The notes under the pieces are model-generated. The model was not told where the DNA came from. It saw only the letters and a list, made by a program, of their open reading frames with translations, and ran no database searches. Shown here piece by piece: positions 1 to 9,270 of a stretch of 64,000 nucleotides of DNA. The DNA is from Sphingomonas yabuuchiae. Lineage in GTDB: Bacteria > Pseudomonadota > Alphaproteobacteria > Sphingomonadales > Sphingomonadaceae. The position numbers and the translations under genes are program-made. Each line of letters opens with the position of its first letter. The first letter of the stretch is position 1. The DNA lies in contig NZ_JACHNX010000007.1 of NCBI RefSeq assembly GCF_014199595.1, forward strand, positions 62,001-126,000, written 5' to 3'.

Positions 1-1189
1 AGGACGTCTTGAACTGGATCACCAGCACCAGCACGCCGAACAGCAACAGCCAGTTGATCGCGGGCAGATAGATCTGGCCCTGGAAATCGGCCGAGGTCTG
101 GCGCACCCGCAGCCGGGGCAGGAAGCCGAGCTGGATCGCCTGTTGCGTCAGCGAAAAGGCGCCGGTGATGACCGCCTGCGCCGCGATGACCGTCGCCAGC
201 CCCGCCAGCACGATCAGCGCCGGGCGAAGCGGTTCGGGCGCCATCAGGAAGAACCAGTCCTGATTGGTGAAGGGCTTGCCGCTCGCCGCCGCCTGTTCGA
301 GCGTGGAAAGGGCGAAAGCGCCCTGCCCCAGATAGTTGAGCGCCAGCGCGGGCAGGACGAGCGAGAACCAGCCGATGCGGATCGGCAGCCGACCGAAATG
401 CCCCATATCGGCGGTCAGCGCCTCGGCACCCGTGACGGTCAGGAACACCGCGCCCAGCACGAACAGCCCGACGACTCCGTGGCTGGCCAGGAAGCCGACG
501 CCATAACCCGGCCACACGACCCGCGCGATCGAGGGTTCGTCGGCAATATGCCAGATGCCCAGCCCGCCGATGACGAGGAACCAGAGGATACAGATCGGCC
601 CGAACAGCTTCGACACCTGTGCCGTGCCGCGCGACTGGATGAAGAACAGCCCGACCAGGATGACGATCGTGCACATGCGGATCACGCCCTCGTCGAAGAT
701 CGACGCGGCGGCGGGAATGGTGCGCAGGCCCTCCATCGCGGACAGCACGGACAGCGCGGGCGTGATGATCGCATCGCCATAGAAAAGCGACGCGCCCGCC
801 GCGCCCAGTACCAGCGCGATGCGCGAACGTGCGCCTGCCGCCCGGCGGGCCAGCGCGGCGAGCGCCAGCACTCCGCCCTCGCCCTGATTGTCGGCGCGCA
901 TCAGGAAGACGACATATTTGATCGTCACGACCAGGATCAGCGACCAGAGCGCGAGGCTGAGCACCCCCAAGATCTCGCCGGGGTCGATGCCGTCGCCCGC
1001 CGACTGCGCCAGCGCCTCGCGAAAGGCGTAGAGCGGGCTGGTGCCGATATCACCGAACACCACGCCGATCGCGCCGATGGTCAGTGCCACCAGCGCGGGG
1101 TGGCGTTGCACACCCGCGTCACCCGTGTCGGTCGATGGCGCCGAATGGCCCGTCATCTCGCCCCTCATGTCGGTTGCCGTCCCCGTCAT
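1..1189 (-). CDS. kup: Kup family low-affinity potassium transporter (3' end outside window)
   Basis: This is an inner-membrane potassium uptake permease, probably a proton symporter. About 396 N-terminal residues are visible of a family that usually runs near 630. The family signature GDIGTSPLYA lies near residue 40, and a string of hydrophobic segments follows (for example the stretches reading LWSLILVVTIKYVVFLM and ICILWFLVIGGLGIW). The segment ADNQGEGGVLAL is also typical of Kup. In-frame ATGs exist at 1189, 1168 and 1156; I chose 1189 as the longest, but the N-terminus is uncertain. The gene is divergent from pdeM across about 125 bases. I saw no convincing promoter or riboswitch there. 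Confidence 0.93.
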   Translation of the reverse strand, partial: MTGTATDMRGEMTGHSAPSTDTGDAGVQRHPALVALTIGAIGVVFGDIGTSPLYAFREALAQSAGDGIDPGEILGVLSLALWSLILVVTIKYVVFLMRADNQGEGGVLALAALARRAAGARSRIALVLGAAGASLFYGDAIITPALSVLSAMEGLRTIPAAASIFDEGVIRMCTIVILVGLFFIQSRGTAQVSKLFGPICILWFLVIGGLGIWHIADEPSIARVVWPGYGVGFLASHGVVGLFVLGAVFLTVTGAEALTADMGHFGRLPIRIGWFSLVLPALALNYLGQGAFALSTLEQAAASGKPFTNQDWFFLMAPEPLRPALIVLAGLATVIAAQAVITGAFSLTQQAIQLGFLPRLRVRQTSADFQGQIYLPAINWLLLFGVLVLVIQFKTS

Positions 1190-1314
1190 GCCCACCGGAA
1201 CCCCCTGTGCCAAAAGGACGGCGCGCTTTACGCTTATGCGCGCCTGACGCAAGGGCTTTCGGCGACCGTTTGCAAACGCTTGATATTGCCAGGCGTCAAG
1301 CGCATGGGCGTGAA

Positions 1315-1977
1315 ATGGTTCCCTTTTCGTTCGGCGATCATGCATTCCAGGCGCTGGCCGATGGCGCACTCTACTGGCCTGCGCGGGGGGCGTTGCTGGT
1401 CGCCGATCTCCATCTGGAAAAGGCAAGCTGGTATGCGGGCGGCGGACAGATGCTGCCGCCGTACGACTCGCTGGCGACGCTCAGCGAACTGACCGCGATC
1501 GTCACGCGGACGGGGGCGCGGGAGGTCTGGTGCCTGGGCGACAGTTTCCATGACGTGGATGGCTGCGACCGGCTGCTACCGGAGGCGCGGGCGATGCTGC
1601 TGGCGCTGACCGGCTCGACCGCCTGGACATGGATCACCGGCAACCACGATCCGGTGATGCGCGATCGCTGCGGCGGCGCGGTGACCGAGGAGGCGGCGGT
1701 CGATGGCCTCGTCCTGCGCCACGAAGCCGATCAGGCCGAGACACGCCCCGAACTGTCGGGGCATTTCCATCCCAAGCTGCGGCTGCGGGTGCGCGGCAAG
1801 CTGGTCGCGCGGCGCTGCTTCGTGGGCACGGCGAACAAGCTGATCCTGCCCGCCTTCGGCGCGCTGACCGGCGGGCTGGACGTGGACCACCCCGCCCTGC
1901 GCCAGGCCGTCGGCCGCCCCGCCGAAGCTCTGGTGCCGGTGCGCGACCGGATGCTGCGCTTTCCCGTCGCGGCGTGA
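1315..1977 (+). CDS. pdeM: Ligase-associated DNA damage response endonuclease PdeM (metallophosphoesterase)
   Basis: A 220-residue calcineurin-like phosphoesterase, predicted to be a metal-dependent nuclease acting in DNA repair. Visible metal-site motifs are ADLHLEK (D-x-H, near residue 31), GDSFHD (near 80), the diagnostic GNHD (near 113) and a late GHFHPK (near 160). In other proteobacteria PdeM is usually encoded beside a PP_1105-type ATP-dependent ligase, a DEXH helicase and an exonuclease. Here the ligase lies about 31 kb away and the other two are not in the window. The ATG at 1315 starts the conserved region; the frame stays open upstream but is not conserved-looking, and no strong ribosome site is seen. 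Confidence 0.88.
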   Translation: MVPFSFGDHAFQALADGALYWPARGALLVADLHLEKASWYAGGGQMLPPYDSLATLSELTAIVTRTGAREVWCLGDSFHDVDGCDRLLPEARAMLLALTGSTAWTWITGNHDPVMRDRCGGAVTEEAAVDGLVLRHEADQAETRPELSGHFHPKLRLRVRGKLVARRCFVGTANKLILPAFGALTGGLDVDHPALRQAVGRPAEALVPVRDRMLRFPVAA

Positions 1978-1999
1978 TCGTTTGAACATATAAAGATTG

Positions 2000-2132
2000 T
2001 TCACGCGAAGACACGAAGGCGCGAAGATGAACAACTTGCCGCGCGAGCGGCCTTATCATCTAAAGCCTATGATGAATGACGGGCTTCGCCAAGCAGGACG
2101 CCCTCTTCGCGCCTCCGCGTCTTCGCGTGAAC
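2000..2132. repeat. Family C palindrome: inverted arms around 70 bp
   Basis: The left arm (2000-2029, ttcacgcgaagacacgaagg...) is nearly the reverse complement of the right arm (2104-2132). A related pair brackets 12811-12946 and another 56456-56590. It sits between the convergent genes pdeM and the TonB-like gene. The interior differs between copies. A long hairpin in RNA or a mobile palindromic element are both possible. Confidence 0.75.
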
Positions 2133-2145
2133 AAAAAATCGGCCT

Positions 2146-2895
2146 TTACCGCCCCTCCGGTGGCTCGCGCTCCAGGATCCAATCCTGGCTGACGACGATG
2201 ATCGAGCGCACCGGCCGCCCGTCGGCATCGCGTGACGGGTCGTAGCGATAGCGTTTCTCGATCAGGCTGCACGTCGTCTCGTCCAGCGCGCGGTTGCCGC
2301 TGCTGCGGGTCACGACGCAGCCGCTGACCCGGCCGTCGACATTGACGAAATAGCGCACCGTCACGCTGCCGCTCACCCCCGCCTCGGCGGCTTCGCGGGG
2401 ATAGTCGGAGTCCTTGATGCGGCCCTTGATCCGGCGCGGCGGGGTTTCGTCGCCATAACCGTCGCCATCGCCCGACCCGCCGCTGCCCGTGCCATTGCCG
2501 ATCCCGCCCGCACCGGTGCCGGGACCGGGCTTGTCCGAGGCCCCCTGGCTGGCCTGCGAGCCGGTGCCCGCGACCGGCGCGGCGATCACCGGCGAGACGG
2601 GCGGCAGCACGACCACCGGCGGCGGTGCGACCACCTGCGTCGCCTGCGACCGGAGATTGGGCGGCGCGGCGGCACCGCGCGGGCGGTGGGTCTGGACCCG
2701 CTTGGGCTGGATGCGCGGCGGCGGGGGCGGTGCGGGCGGGCGCACGTCGAAACTGTCCAGCGCCTCGGCCGGGATCGGCAGGGTCGGCGCAAAGCCCAGC
2801 CCGACGATCAGCGCATAGCCCATGCCCCCCACGATCAGCGCCGTGGGAATGGCTGCGCGCAGACGGTCGCGCCAATCGGGCCGGGCCAGCGTCAT
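2146..2895 (-). CDS. TonB-like energy transducer (TonB C-terminal domain protein)
   Basis: A 249-residue protein laid out like TonB. It has a short cytoplasmic N-terminus, one membrane span near residues 16-38 (TALIVGGMGYALIVGLGFA), a proline-rich linker (APPPPPR and similar), a glycine-rich stretch GGIGNGTGSGGSGDGDGYG and a C-terminal TonB domain (YPREAAEAGVSGSVTVRYFVNVDGRV, then RYRYDP). It should couple proton-motive force to outer-membrane transporters, but no ExbB, ExbD or TonB-dependent receptor is adjacent. I chose the ATG at 2895 because the preceding in-frame sequence is low-complexity. It is divergent from nadB. Being one of several TonB paralogues is likely, so I give no symbol. 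Confidence 0.85.
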   Translation of the reverse strand: MTLARPDWRDRLRAAIPTALIVGGMGYALIVGLGFAPTLPIPAEALDSFDVRPPAPPPPPRIQPKRVQTHRPRGAAAPPNLRSQATQVVAPPPVVVLPPVSPVIAAPVAGTGSQASQGASDKPGPGTGAGGIGNGTGSGGSGDGDGYGDETPPRRIKGRIKDSDYPREAAEAGVSGSVTVRYFVNVDGRVSGCVVTRSSGNRALDETTCSLIEKRYRYDPSRDADGRPVRSIIVVSQDWILEREPPEGR

Positions 2896-3014
2896 GGAGG
2901 ACAGGTGGGAAGGCCCGCCCCCGCCCGCAAGCCGCTTAACCCCCTGTCCCCCGCCCCGCGTCCGTGCCACAGGACCGTCATGCAACCCCGATCCGCGCCA
3001 GAAGGAGCCCGCGC

Positions 3015-4592
3015 ATGACCGAATCCGATATCCTGATCGTCGGATCGGGCGCGGCCGGGCTGACCGCCGCGCTGAACCTGGCCGACCGTTTCAAGGTCAC
3101 GGTTCTGGCCAAGGGCAAGATGAACGAGGGCTCAACCGCCTGGGCGCAGGGGGGCATCGCCGCCGTCCTCGAACCCGGCGACACGTTCGACAGCCATATC
3201 GAGGATACGATGGTCGCGGGTGCGGGCCTGAACGACCGCGCCACCGTCGAGTTCGTCGTCGAGAACGCCCCCGCCGCCATCGAGCGGCTCCAGAAGCTGG
3301 GCGTGCCCTTCGCGACCGAGGGCAATATGCTGCACCTGACGCGCGAGGGCGGGCATTCGCATCGCCGCATCGTGCATGTCGCGGACGCGACCGGCTGGGC
3401 GGTGCTCGACGCGCTGCTGAAGGCGGCGGACGCGCATCCCAATATCAACATGGTCCCCGATCAGGTCGCGATCGACCTGGCGACCAGCCGCCACGAGATG
3501 CGCTATTCGGGGGCGGGCCATGTCTGGGGCATCTATGCCGTCGACCGGCGGACCGGCCGCGTGGTGCTGCACAAGGCGCGCGCGACGATCCTGGCGACCG
3601 GCGGGGCGGGTCGCACCTATCAATTCTCGACCGCGCCCAAGGGGGCGACGGGCGACGGCATCGCCATGGCCTGGCGGGCAGGGGCGCGCGTCTCCAACAT
3701 GGAGTTCATGCAGTTCCACCCGACCTGCCTCTACAACACCCAGGTCAAGAATTTCCTGATTACCGAGGCGGTTCGCGGCGAGGGCGGACACTTGAAGATC
3801 CCCGAGACCGGGCATCGCTTCATGCCCGACCTCGACCCGCGCGCCGAACTGGCGCCGCGCGACATCGTAGCGCGCGCGATCGACCATGAGATCAAGCGGC
3901 TGGGCCTGGACTATGTCCATCTCGACATCAGCCACCAGCCGCCCGCCTTTGTCCGCGAGCATTTCCCCAACATCCACGAAAAGCTGCTTTCGCTCGGCAT
4001 CGACATGACGGTGCAGCCGATCCCGGTCGTCCCCGCCCAGCACTACACCTGTGGCGGCGTCATCGTGGACCGCGACGGGCGCACCGACCTGCCCGGTCTC
4101 TATGCGGCGGGCGAGGTCACCCAGTCCGGCCTGCACGGCGCGAACCGGCTGGCCTCCAACTCGCTGCTCGAATGCTTCGTCTATGGCGAGGCATGCGCCA
4201 ACCATATCGCGCAGCATTGGGACGATCTGCCCCCACCGCCCGCCATCCGCCCCTGGGACGAAAGCCGAGTCACCGATTCGGACGAGGAGGTGGTCATCAA
4301 GCAGAACTGGACCGAAATCCGCCGCTTCATGTGGAATTATGTCGGCATTGTGCGCACCACCAAGCGGCTGGAGCGCGCGCAGCATCGCATCCGCATGCTG
4401 ACCGACGAGGTGAACGACTATTATGGCCATTTCCGCGTCACGCCCGACCTGATCGAGCTGCGCAACCTGCTCCAGACCGCCGAACTGATCGTCAACTGCG
4501 CGCTCCATCGCAAGGAGAGCCGGGGCTTGCACTATACGCTGGATTACCCCGAGACGCTGGACGAGGCCGTCGACACGATCCTGATTCCGTGA
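3015..4592 (+). CDS. nadB: L-aspartate oxidase
   Basis: FAD enzyme oxidising L-aspartate to iminoaspartate, the first step of de novo NAD synthesis, in the cytoplasm. The 525 residues match the family length. It has an N-terminal dinucleotide motif GSGAAGL (residues 10-16), the NadB segment STAWAQGGIAAV (about 40-51), the active-site region HYTCGGV and the FAD-closing segment GLYAAGEVTQSGLHGANRLASNSLLE, then a helical C-terminal domain. The ATG at 3015 follows GGAG at a suitable distance. nadA and nadC are not adjacent, so the pathway is split in this genome. Confidence 0.95.
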   Translation: MTESDILIVGSGAAGLTAALNLADRFKVTVLAKGKMNEGSTAWAQGGIAAVLEPGDTFDSHIEDTMVAGAGLNDRATVEFVVENAPAAIERLQKLGVPFATEGNMLHLTREGGHSHRRIVHVADATGWAVLDALLKAADAHPNINMVPDQVAIDLATSRHEMRYSGAGHVWGIYAVDRRTGRVVLHKARATILATGGAGRTYQFSTAPKGATGDGIAMAWRAGARVSNMEFMQFHPTCLYNTQVKNFLITEAVRGEGGHLKIPETGHRFMPDLDPRAELAPRDIVARAIDHEIKRLGLDYVHLDISHQPPAFVREHFPNIHEKLLSLGIDMTVQPIPVVPAQHYTCGGVIVDRDGRTDLPGLYAAGEVTQSGLHGANRLASNSLLECFVYGEACANHIAQHWDDLPPPPAIRPWDESRVTDSDEEVVIKQNWTEIRRFMWNYVGIVRTTKRLERAQHRIRMLTDEVNDYYGHFRVTPDLIELRNLLQTAELIVNCALHRKESRGLHYTLDYPETLDEAVDTILIP

Positions 4593-4725
4593 GGCAAGCC
4601 CCGATTCCTCCCCTTGCAGGGACGAATTTAGAATGTTTCGCGTCTTGTCGTGCGCGGGCGGCCTTTCGTCGCAAGCCCCGGACACGGGGATTTCCCCCAC
4701 CCGGTCAACACGTAAGGATACCCCT

Positions 4726-5877
4726 GTGTTGCGGGGTATTGCGGTGACGAAGCGAGTATCGAGCGGTGGGCTGCGTTCATGGCCTGCCGGGTTTCTTCTC
4801 TTGGGGCTCGCAGGCTGTGGGGCGGATTCACGCCCTGGCGCGACGTCCCATGCTCCCAGCGTGCCCGATCCCCAGGTTTCGGTGTCGATGCCGCTCCCCC
4901 CGCCCCGCCCCAGCCGCGCGCCCGCTGCGCCTGCCGAGCTGGTGTCGACGATCAACCGCCTCTCCGCGTCGTTCGCGGGCAAGAAGGGCATTGCCGTGCG
5001 TGCGGTCGATGACGGCTGGACCGTCGAGGTAGGCGGGCGCCAGCGCCTGCCGCAGCAATCCGTCTCCAAGCTGTGGGTCGCAATCACCCTGCTCGACCTG
5101 CGCGACCGGGGCCGGGCGCGGCTGGACGAGCCGATCGTCGTGCGGCGCGAGGACCTGACCGTCTTCCACCAGCCGATCGCGATGTTGGTCAAGGGCGATG
5201 GCTATCACACCACGGTCGGCGAGTTGCTGAACCGCGCGCTCACCATGAGCGACAATACCGCGAACGACCGGCTGCTGACCTATGTCGGCGGGCCGCAGGC
5301 GGTGCGCGCGATGATCGCCGCCAAGCGGCTGGGCGACATCCGCTTCGGCCCGGGCGAGCGGCTGCTCCAGGCGAAGACGGCCGGTCTGACGTGGCAGCCC
5401 GCCTTCGCGGCGGCGGGCGCGTTCCAGGCGGCGCGCAACCGGCTCGATCCGGCGGCACGCAAGGCCGCGCTCGACGCCTATGTCAGCGATCCGCCCGATG
5501 GCGCCGCGCCCATCGCCATCGCCGACGCGCTCGCCCGGCTGGCGCGTGGTGAGCTGTTGTCCGAAACTTCGACCCGCATCCTGATCGACACGATGGAGGC
5601 CTCGCGCACCGGCCATGCCCGCCTGCGCGCCGCCGTGCCGAGTGGCTGGCAGATCGCGCACAAGACCGGCACCGGCCAGGATCTGGGCCGCCGCAATGCG
5701 GGCTTCAACGATGTCGGCCTGCTGACCGCTCCCGACGGCCGCCGCTTCGCCATCGCGGTGATGATCGGCGACACGATCGAGGATATCCGCAAGCGCCAAC
5801 AGCTGATCCAGAACGTCGCGGCGGCGGTGGCCAATGCGGCGGGACCGCCGAGAGGACCGGTGGCGGTGGCGAACTGA
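4726..5877 (+). CDS. Class A beta-lactamase-like serine hydrolase, predicted lipoprotein
   Basis: A 383-residue exported protein of the beta-lactamase 2/penicillin-interacting fold. It has a lipobox (LLLGLAGC, cysteine near residue 31), a proline/alanine-rich linker (about 45-70), the nucleophile motif SVSK, then SDN (in TMSDNTAND) and KTG (in AHKTGTG). After SDN the usual ExxLN omega-loop motif carrying the general base is not visible (it reads FGPGERLLQAKT), so true beta-lactam hydrolysis is doubtful. I chose the GTG at 4726 because AAGGA lies 7 bases before it; a second GTG at 4744 would also keep the signal peptide. It could instead be a peptidoglycan-modifying or carboxypeptidase-like hydrolase. 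Confidence 0.85.
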   Translation: MLRGIAVTKRVSSGGLRSWPAGFLLLGLAGCGADSRPGATSHAPSVPDPQVSVSMPLPPPRPSRAPAAPAELVSTINRLSASFAGKKGIAVRAVDDGWTVEVGGRQRLPQQSVSKLWVAITLLDLRDRGRARLDEPIVVRREDLTVFHQPIAMLVKGDGYHTTVGELLNRALTMSDNTANDRLLTYVGGPQAVRAMIAAKRLGDIRFGPGERLLQAKTAGLTWQPAFAAAGAFQAARNRLDPAARKAALDAYVSDPPDGAAPIAIADALARLARGELLSETSTRILIDTMEASRTGHARLRAAVPSGWQIAHKTGTGQDLGRRNAGFNDVGLLTAPDGRRFAIAVMIGDTIEDIRKRQQLIQNVAAAVANAAGPPRGPVAVAN

Positions 5878-6042
5878 TTGCGTACAACTGTCGCAAGATG
5901 ACTGGCGTTTCCCAACCTCTGACCGATTATATCCAATGGTCATCAGTGCGATAATCGAATGTGTTTGTCGAACCGGAAGAAGCAGCACGCAATCTTTGCG
6001 CAGCAATAAGGATTTTGAACAAGCAATCCCGCTAAATTACTA

Positions 6043-6060
6043 TTATTTTGAACAAAATAA
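6043..6060. promoter_or_regulatory. Perfect AT-rich palindrome in the polA upstream region
   Basis: TTATTTTG and CAAAATAA flank a 2-base centre, a perfect 8-bp inverted repeat. The core ATTTTGAACAA occurs twice, at 6012-6022 and 6045-6055, 33 bases apart. It lies in a short AT-rich island (about 5990-6075) inside otherwise GC-rich DNA, about 280 bases before polA. An operator or other protein-binding site is plausible; its function is unknown. Confidence 0.45.
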
Positions 6061-6076
6061 CTCGATCTTGAATCAC

Positions 6077-6175
6077 CCCTCCCCTTTAGGGGAGGGGCCG
6101 GGGGTGGGGCCTTTCCGCAGGCGCAACGCTGATGGAGAGGCCCCACCCCAACCCCTCCCCTGAAGGGGAGGGGCT
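6077..6175. repeat. Family B palindrome (long inverted repeat of CCCCTCCC type)
   Basis: Two short palindromes (cccctcccctttaggggagg and aacccctcccctgaagggga) enclose ggggtggggcc and its complement ggccccacccc, so the whole stretch folds as one long hairpin. With the AT-rich island it fills most of the 464-base gap between the serine hydrolase gene and polA. From about 6180 to 6341 I see no other feature. Confidence 0.75.
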
Positions 6176-6341
6176 TGTTTTGGTCAGTGCGCCGTCATCA
6201 CCTGCAAAGCTGCGTTTCTACATCTTTACTCATGGGCGACCCACAAACCGCGCAATGGCGTGACCCATCGGCCACAGCCGCCAAAAAGCCGTGCGATCAG
6301 GGGCTGTTTACCCTCTCTCTGTTCCGCTAAACCGCGAGCAT

Positions 6342-9116
6342 ATGCCCCATCTCTATCTCGTCGACGGCTCCGGCTATATCTTCCGCGCCTATCACCGCCT
6401 GCCGCCGCTGACGAACAAGCATGGCGAGCCGGTGGGGGCGGTGTACGGCTATACCACCATGTTGTGGAAGCTGGTGGACGAGATCAACGCCGCTGACGGG
6501 CCGACCCATATGGCAGTGGTCCTCGACAAGTCGTCCAAGACCTTCCGCAACGAAATGTACGACCAGTATAAGGCGCACCGGCCCCCGCCCCCGCCCGATC
6601 TGGTCCCCCAGTTTCCGATGATCCGCGACGCCACCCGCGCCTTCTCGCTGCCCTGCATCGAGGAGATGGGGCTGGAGGCCGACGACCTGATCGCCTGTTA
6701 TGCCCGCGCCGCGATGGCGCAGGGGTGGCAGGTCACGATCGTCTCGGGCGACAAGGACCTGATGCAGCTGGTCGAGGATGGCAGCCTCGACATGCTCGAC
6801 ACGATGAACAACCGGCGTCTGGGCGAGGCCTATGTGGTCGAGAAGTTCGGCGTCGGGCCGAAGCAGCTGGGCGATGTGCTCGCGCTGATGGGCGACAGCG
6901 TCGATAACGTGCCGGGCGTGCCGGGCGTCGGCCCCAAGACCGCCTCCAAGCTGATCGTCGAGCATGGCGACCTGGAATCCGTCCTCGCCGCCGCGCCCGA
7001 GATGAAGAAGGGCAAGCTGCGCGACAACCTGATCGAACATGCCGAGAATGCGCGGCTGTCGAAGCGGCTGGTCACGCTGGAGTGCAACGCGCCGCTGCCG
7101 CAGCCGCTGGAGGAACTGGCGCTGCATCCGACCATCCCGGATGCGCCCTTGCGCGCGTTTCTGGAGCATCACGGCTTCCGCTCGCTGATCGCCAAGATGG
7201 GCCAGATCACCGACGACGCCGCGCCCGCCCCCGCCGCCGGAGAAGCCGCGCCCGCCGCGCCGATGGACGATGACGAGCCGTGCAATCTCGACGGCTATAC
7301 CACGGTGCAGGACTTGGCGACGCTCGACCAATGGGTGGCCGACGCGCGTCATCAGGGCTTCGTCGCGATCGATACCGAGACCAGCTCGACCGACGCGACC
7401 CAGGCCGAACTGGTCGGGGTCAGCCTGTGCCTGGCGCCCAACAAGGCGTGTTATATCCCGCTCGGCCATGGCGGCACCGACCTGCTGGCCGAGGTGCCGG
7501 TACAGATTCCGGTCGCCGAAGCCTTGGAGCGGATCAAGGCACTGTGCGAGGACCCGTCGGTCCTGAAGATCGGCCAGAACCTGAAATTCGACATGATCGT
7601 GCTGGGCGAGCGCGGCATCGCCGTCGCGCCGCATGACGACACGATCGTCTTGAGCTTCGATCTCGATGCGGGGCTTCACGGCCACGGCATGGACGAGCTG
7701 GCCGCGACGCACCTGTCGCACACCTGCCTCGCCTTCAAGGAGGTGGTCGGCACCGGCAAGAAACAGCTCGGCTTCCATGAGGTCGATCTCAAACTCGCCA
7801 CCCGCTACGCCGCCGAGGACGCCGACGTCACGCTGCGGCTGTGGAAGCGGTTCAAGGCGCGGCTGCCGATGGAGCAGGCGACGCGCGTCTACGAGATGGT
7901 CGACCGCCCGCTCGTCCCCGTGATCGCGGGCATGGAGCGGCGCGGGATCAAGGTCGATCGCGACCGCCTCTCGCAACTCTCCACCGAATTCGCCGGACAG
8001 ATTGCCGCGCTGGAGGGCGAGATCCATGCGATGGCGGGCACCCCCTTCACCATCGGCAGCCCCAAGCAGCTCGGCGAGATCCTGTTCGACCGCCTCGGCC
8101 TGAAGGGCGGGCGCAAGGGCAAGTCGGGCGTCTATTCGACCGACGTGACCGAACTCGAACGGCTTGCCCGTGACGGCGGCGAAGCGGCGGAGATCGTGCG
8201 CAAGATCCTGGAATGGCGCCAGCTCTCCAAGCTGAAGAGCACCTATACCGACGCGCTCCAGGCGCAGATCAACCCCAAGACCGGCCGCGTCCACACCAGC
8301 TACAGCCTGACCGGCGCACAGACCGGCCGCCTGTCCTCGACCGAGCCGAACCTTCAGAACATCCCGATCCGCACCGAGGTCGGGCGGCAGTTGCGCGAGG
8401 CGTTCATCGCCGAGGACGGCCATGTCCTGATCGCCGCCGACTATTCGCAGATCGAGTTGCGGCTGGCCGCGCATATGGCCGACGTGCCCGCGCTGCGTGA
8501 TGCCTTTGCCAATGGCGACGACATCCACAGCCTGACCGCGATGGAGCTGTTCGGCGAGGTCAATCGCGACACGCGCGGGCGCGCCAAGACGATCAACTTC
8601 GCCATCCTCTACGGCATTTCGCGCTGGGGCCTGGCGGGGCGGCTCGACGTGTCGGCGGACGAGGCGCAGTCGATGATCGACCGCTATTTCGAACGTTTCC
8701 CCGGCATCAACCGCTATATCGCCGAGACGCTGTCGAGCGTGCGCGAGAAGGGCTTCACCGAGACGCTGTTCGGCCGCAAGACGCATTTCCCCCGCATCGC
8801 CTCGCGCAATCAGGGCGAGCGCCAGGGGGCCGAGCGCGCCGCGATCAACGCGCCGATCCAGGGGACCAGCGCCGACATCATCAAGCGCGCCATGGTCCGC
8901 ATGGAACCCGCCCTCGCCGCCGCTGGCCTGAGCCATGTGCGGATGCTGTTGCAGGTGCATGACGAACTGGTGTTCGAAGCGCCCGAGGCGGATGCCGAGG
9001 CGGCGGGCGCGGTCATCCGCGAGGTGATGGCCGGCGCGGCCGAACCGGCGGTGTCGCTGTCGGTGCCGCTGGGCGTCGAGATCGGCTTCGGCAAGAGCTG
9101 GGGCGCGGCACATTGA
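6342..9116 (+). CDS. polA: DNA polymerase I
   Basis: A 924-residue replication/repair polymerase that removes RNA primers and fills gaps. Domains in order: 5'-3' nuclease (about 1-300, starting LYLVDGSGYIFRAYH and including SGDKDLMQLV and DNVPGVPGVGPKTA), 3'-5' exonuclease (about 330-520) and polymerase (about 540-924). The exonuclease keeps its acidic residues (AIDTETSS, NLKFDMI, YAAEDADVTL), so proofreading is expected. Polymerase motifs are A (DYSQIELRLAAH, near 700), B (RAKTINFAILYG) and C (QVHDELVFE, near 872). The ATG at 6342 is the start of the conserved PHLYLVDG sequence. It is a single gene with no obvious operon partner. Confidence 0.97.
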   Translation: MPHLYLVDGSGYIFRAYHRLPPLTNKHGEPVGAVYGYTTMLWKLVDEINAADGPTHMAVVLDKSSKTFRNEMYDQYKAHRPPPPPDLVPQFPMIRDATRAFSLPCIEEMGLEADDLIACYARAAMAQGWQVTIVSGDKDLMQLVEDGSLDMLDTMNNRRLGEAYVVEKFGVGPKQLGDVLALMGDSVDNVPGVPGVGPKTASKLIVEHGDLESVLAAAPEMKKGKLRDNLIEHAENARLSKRLVTLECNAPLPQPLEELALHPTIPDAPLRAFLEHHGFRSLIAKMGQITDDAAPAPAAGEAAPAAPMDDDEPCNLDGYTTVQDLATLDQWVADARHQGFVAIDTETSSTDATQAELVGVSLCLAPNKACYIPLGHGGTDLLAEVPVQIPVAEALERIKALCEDPSVLKIGQNLKFDMIVLGERGIAVAPHDDTIVLSFDLDAGLHGHGMDELAATHLSHTCLAFKEVVGTGKKQLGFHEVDLKLATRYAAEDADVTLRLWKRFKARLPMEQATRVYEMVDRPLVPVIAGMERRGIKVDRDRLSQLSTEFAGQIAALEGEIHAMAGTPFTIGSPKQLGEILFDRLGLKGGRKGKSGVYSTDVTELERLARDGGEAAEIVRKILEWRQLSKLKSTYTDALQAQINPKTGRVHTSYSLTGAQTGRLSSTEPNLQNIPIRTEVGRQLREAFIAEDGHVLIAADYSQIELRLAAHMADVPALRDAFANGDDIHSLTAMELFGEVNRDTRGRAKTINFAILYGISRWGLAGRLDVSADEAQSMIDRYFERFPGINRYIAETLSSVREKGFTETLFGRKTHFPRIASRNQGERQGAERAAINAPIQGTSADIIKRAMVRMEPALAAAGLSHVRMLLQVHDELVFEAPEADAEAAGAVIREVMAGAAEPAVSLSVPLGVEIGFGKSWGAAH

Positions 9117-9124
9117 TCCACGCT

Positions 9125-9255
9125 TCCCTCACCCCCATTCCTCCCCAAGCGCCGCTTGGGGAGGGGGACCATGGCGATAGCCATGATGGGGGGACAGCTC
9201 GGCCCAACCTCGCGGCCGGTGACACCCCTCCGTCAGGCCTCCGGCCGATTTCGGG
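9125..9255. repeat. Family A repeat, degenerate copy
   Basis: cctccccaagcgccgcttgg begins a copy that ends in gtgacacccctccgtcaggc. It resembles the other family A elements but has an altered middle. It fills the gap between polA and the flippase gene. Confidence 0.6.
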
Positions 9256-9270
9256 GCACTGCGCCCACTG

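Noticed and set aside
1190..1314. Potassium-responsive riboswitch before kup
   Set aside because: No structured conserved pattern is visible and such riboswitches are not expected in alphaproteobacteria.
143..1492. 449-codon open frame on the plus strand
   Set aside because: It is antisense to kup and antisense-overlaps the pdeM start; composition is the Arg/Gln/Asp-rich shadow typical of GC-rich DNA, and the kup motifs on the other strand are decisive.
3132..5192. 686-codon open frame on the minus strand
   Set aside because: It is antisense to nadB and the beta-lactamase-like gene, whose motifs are clear.
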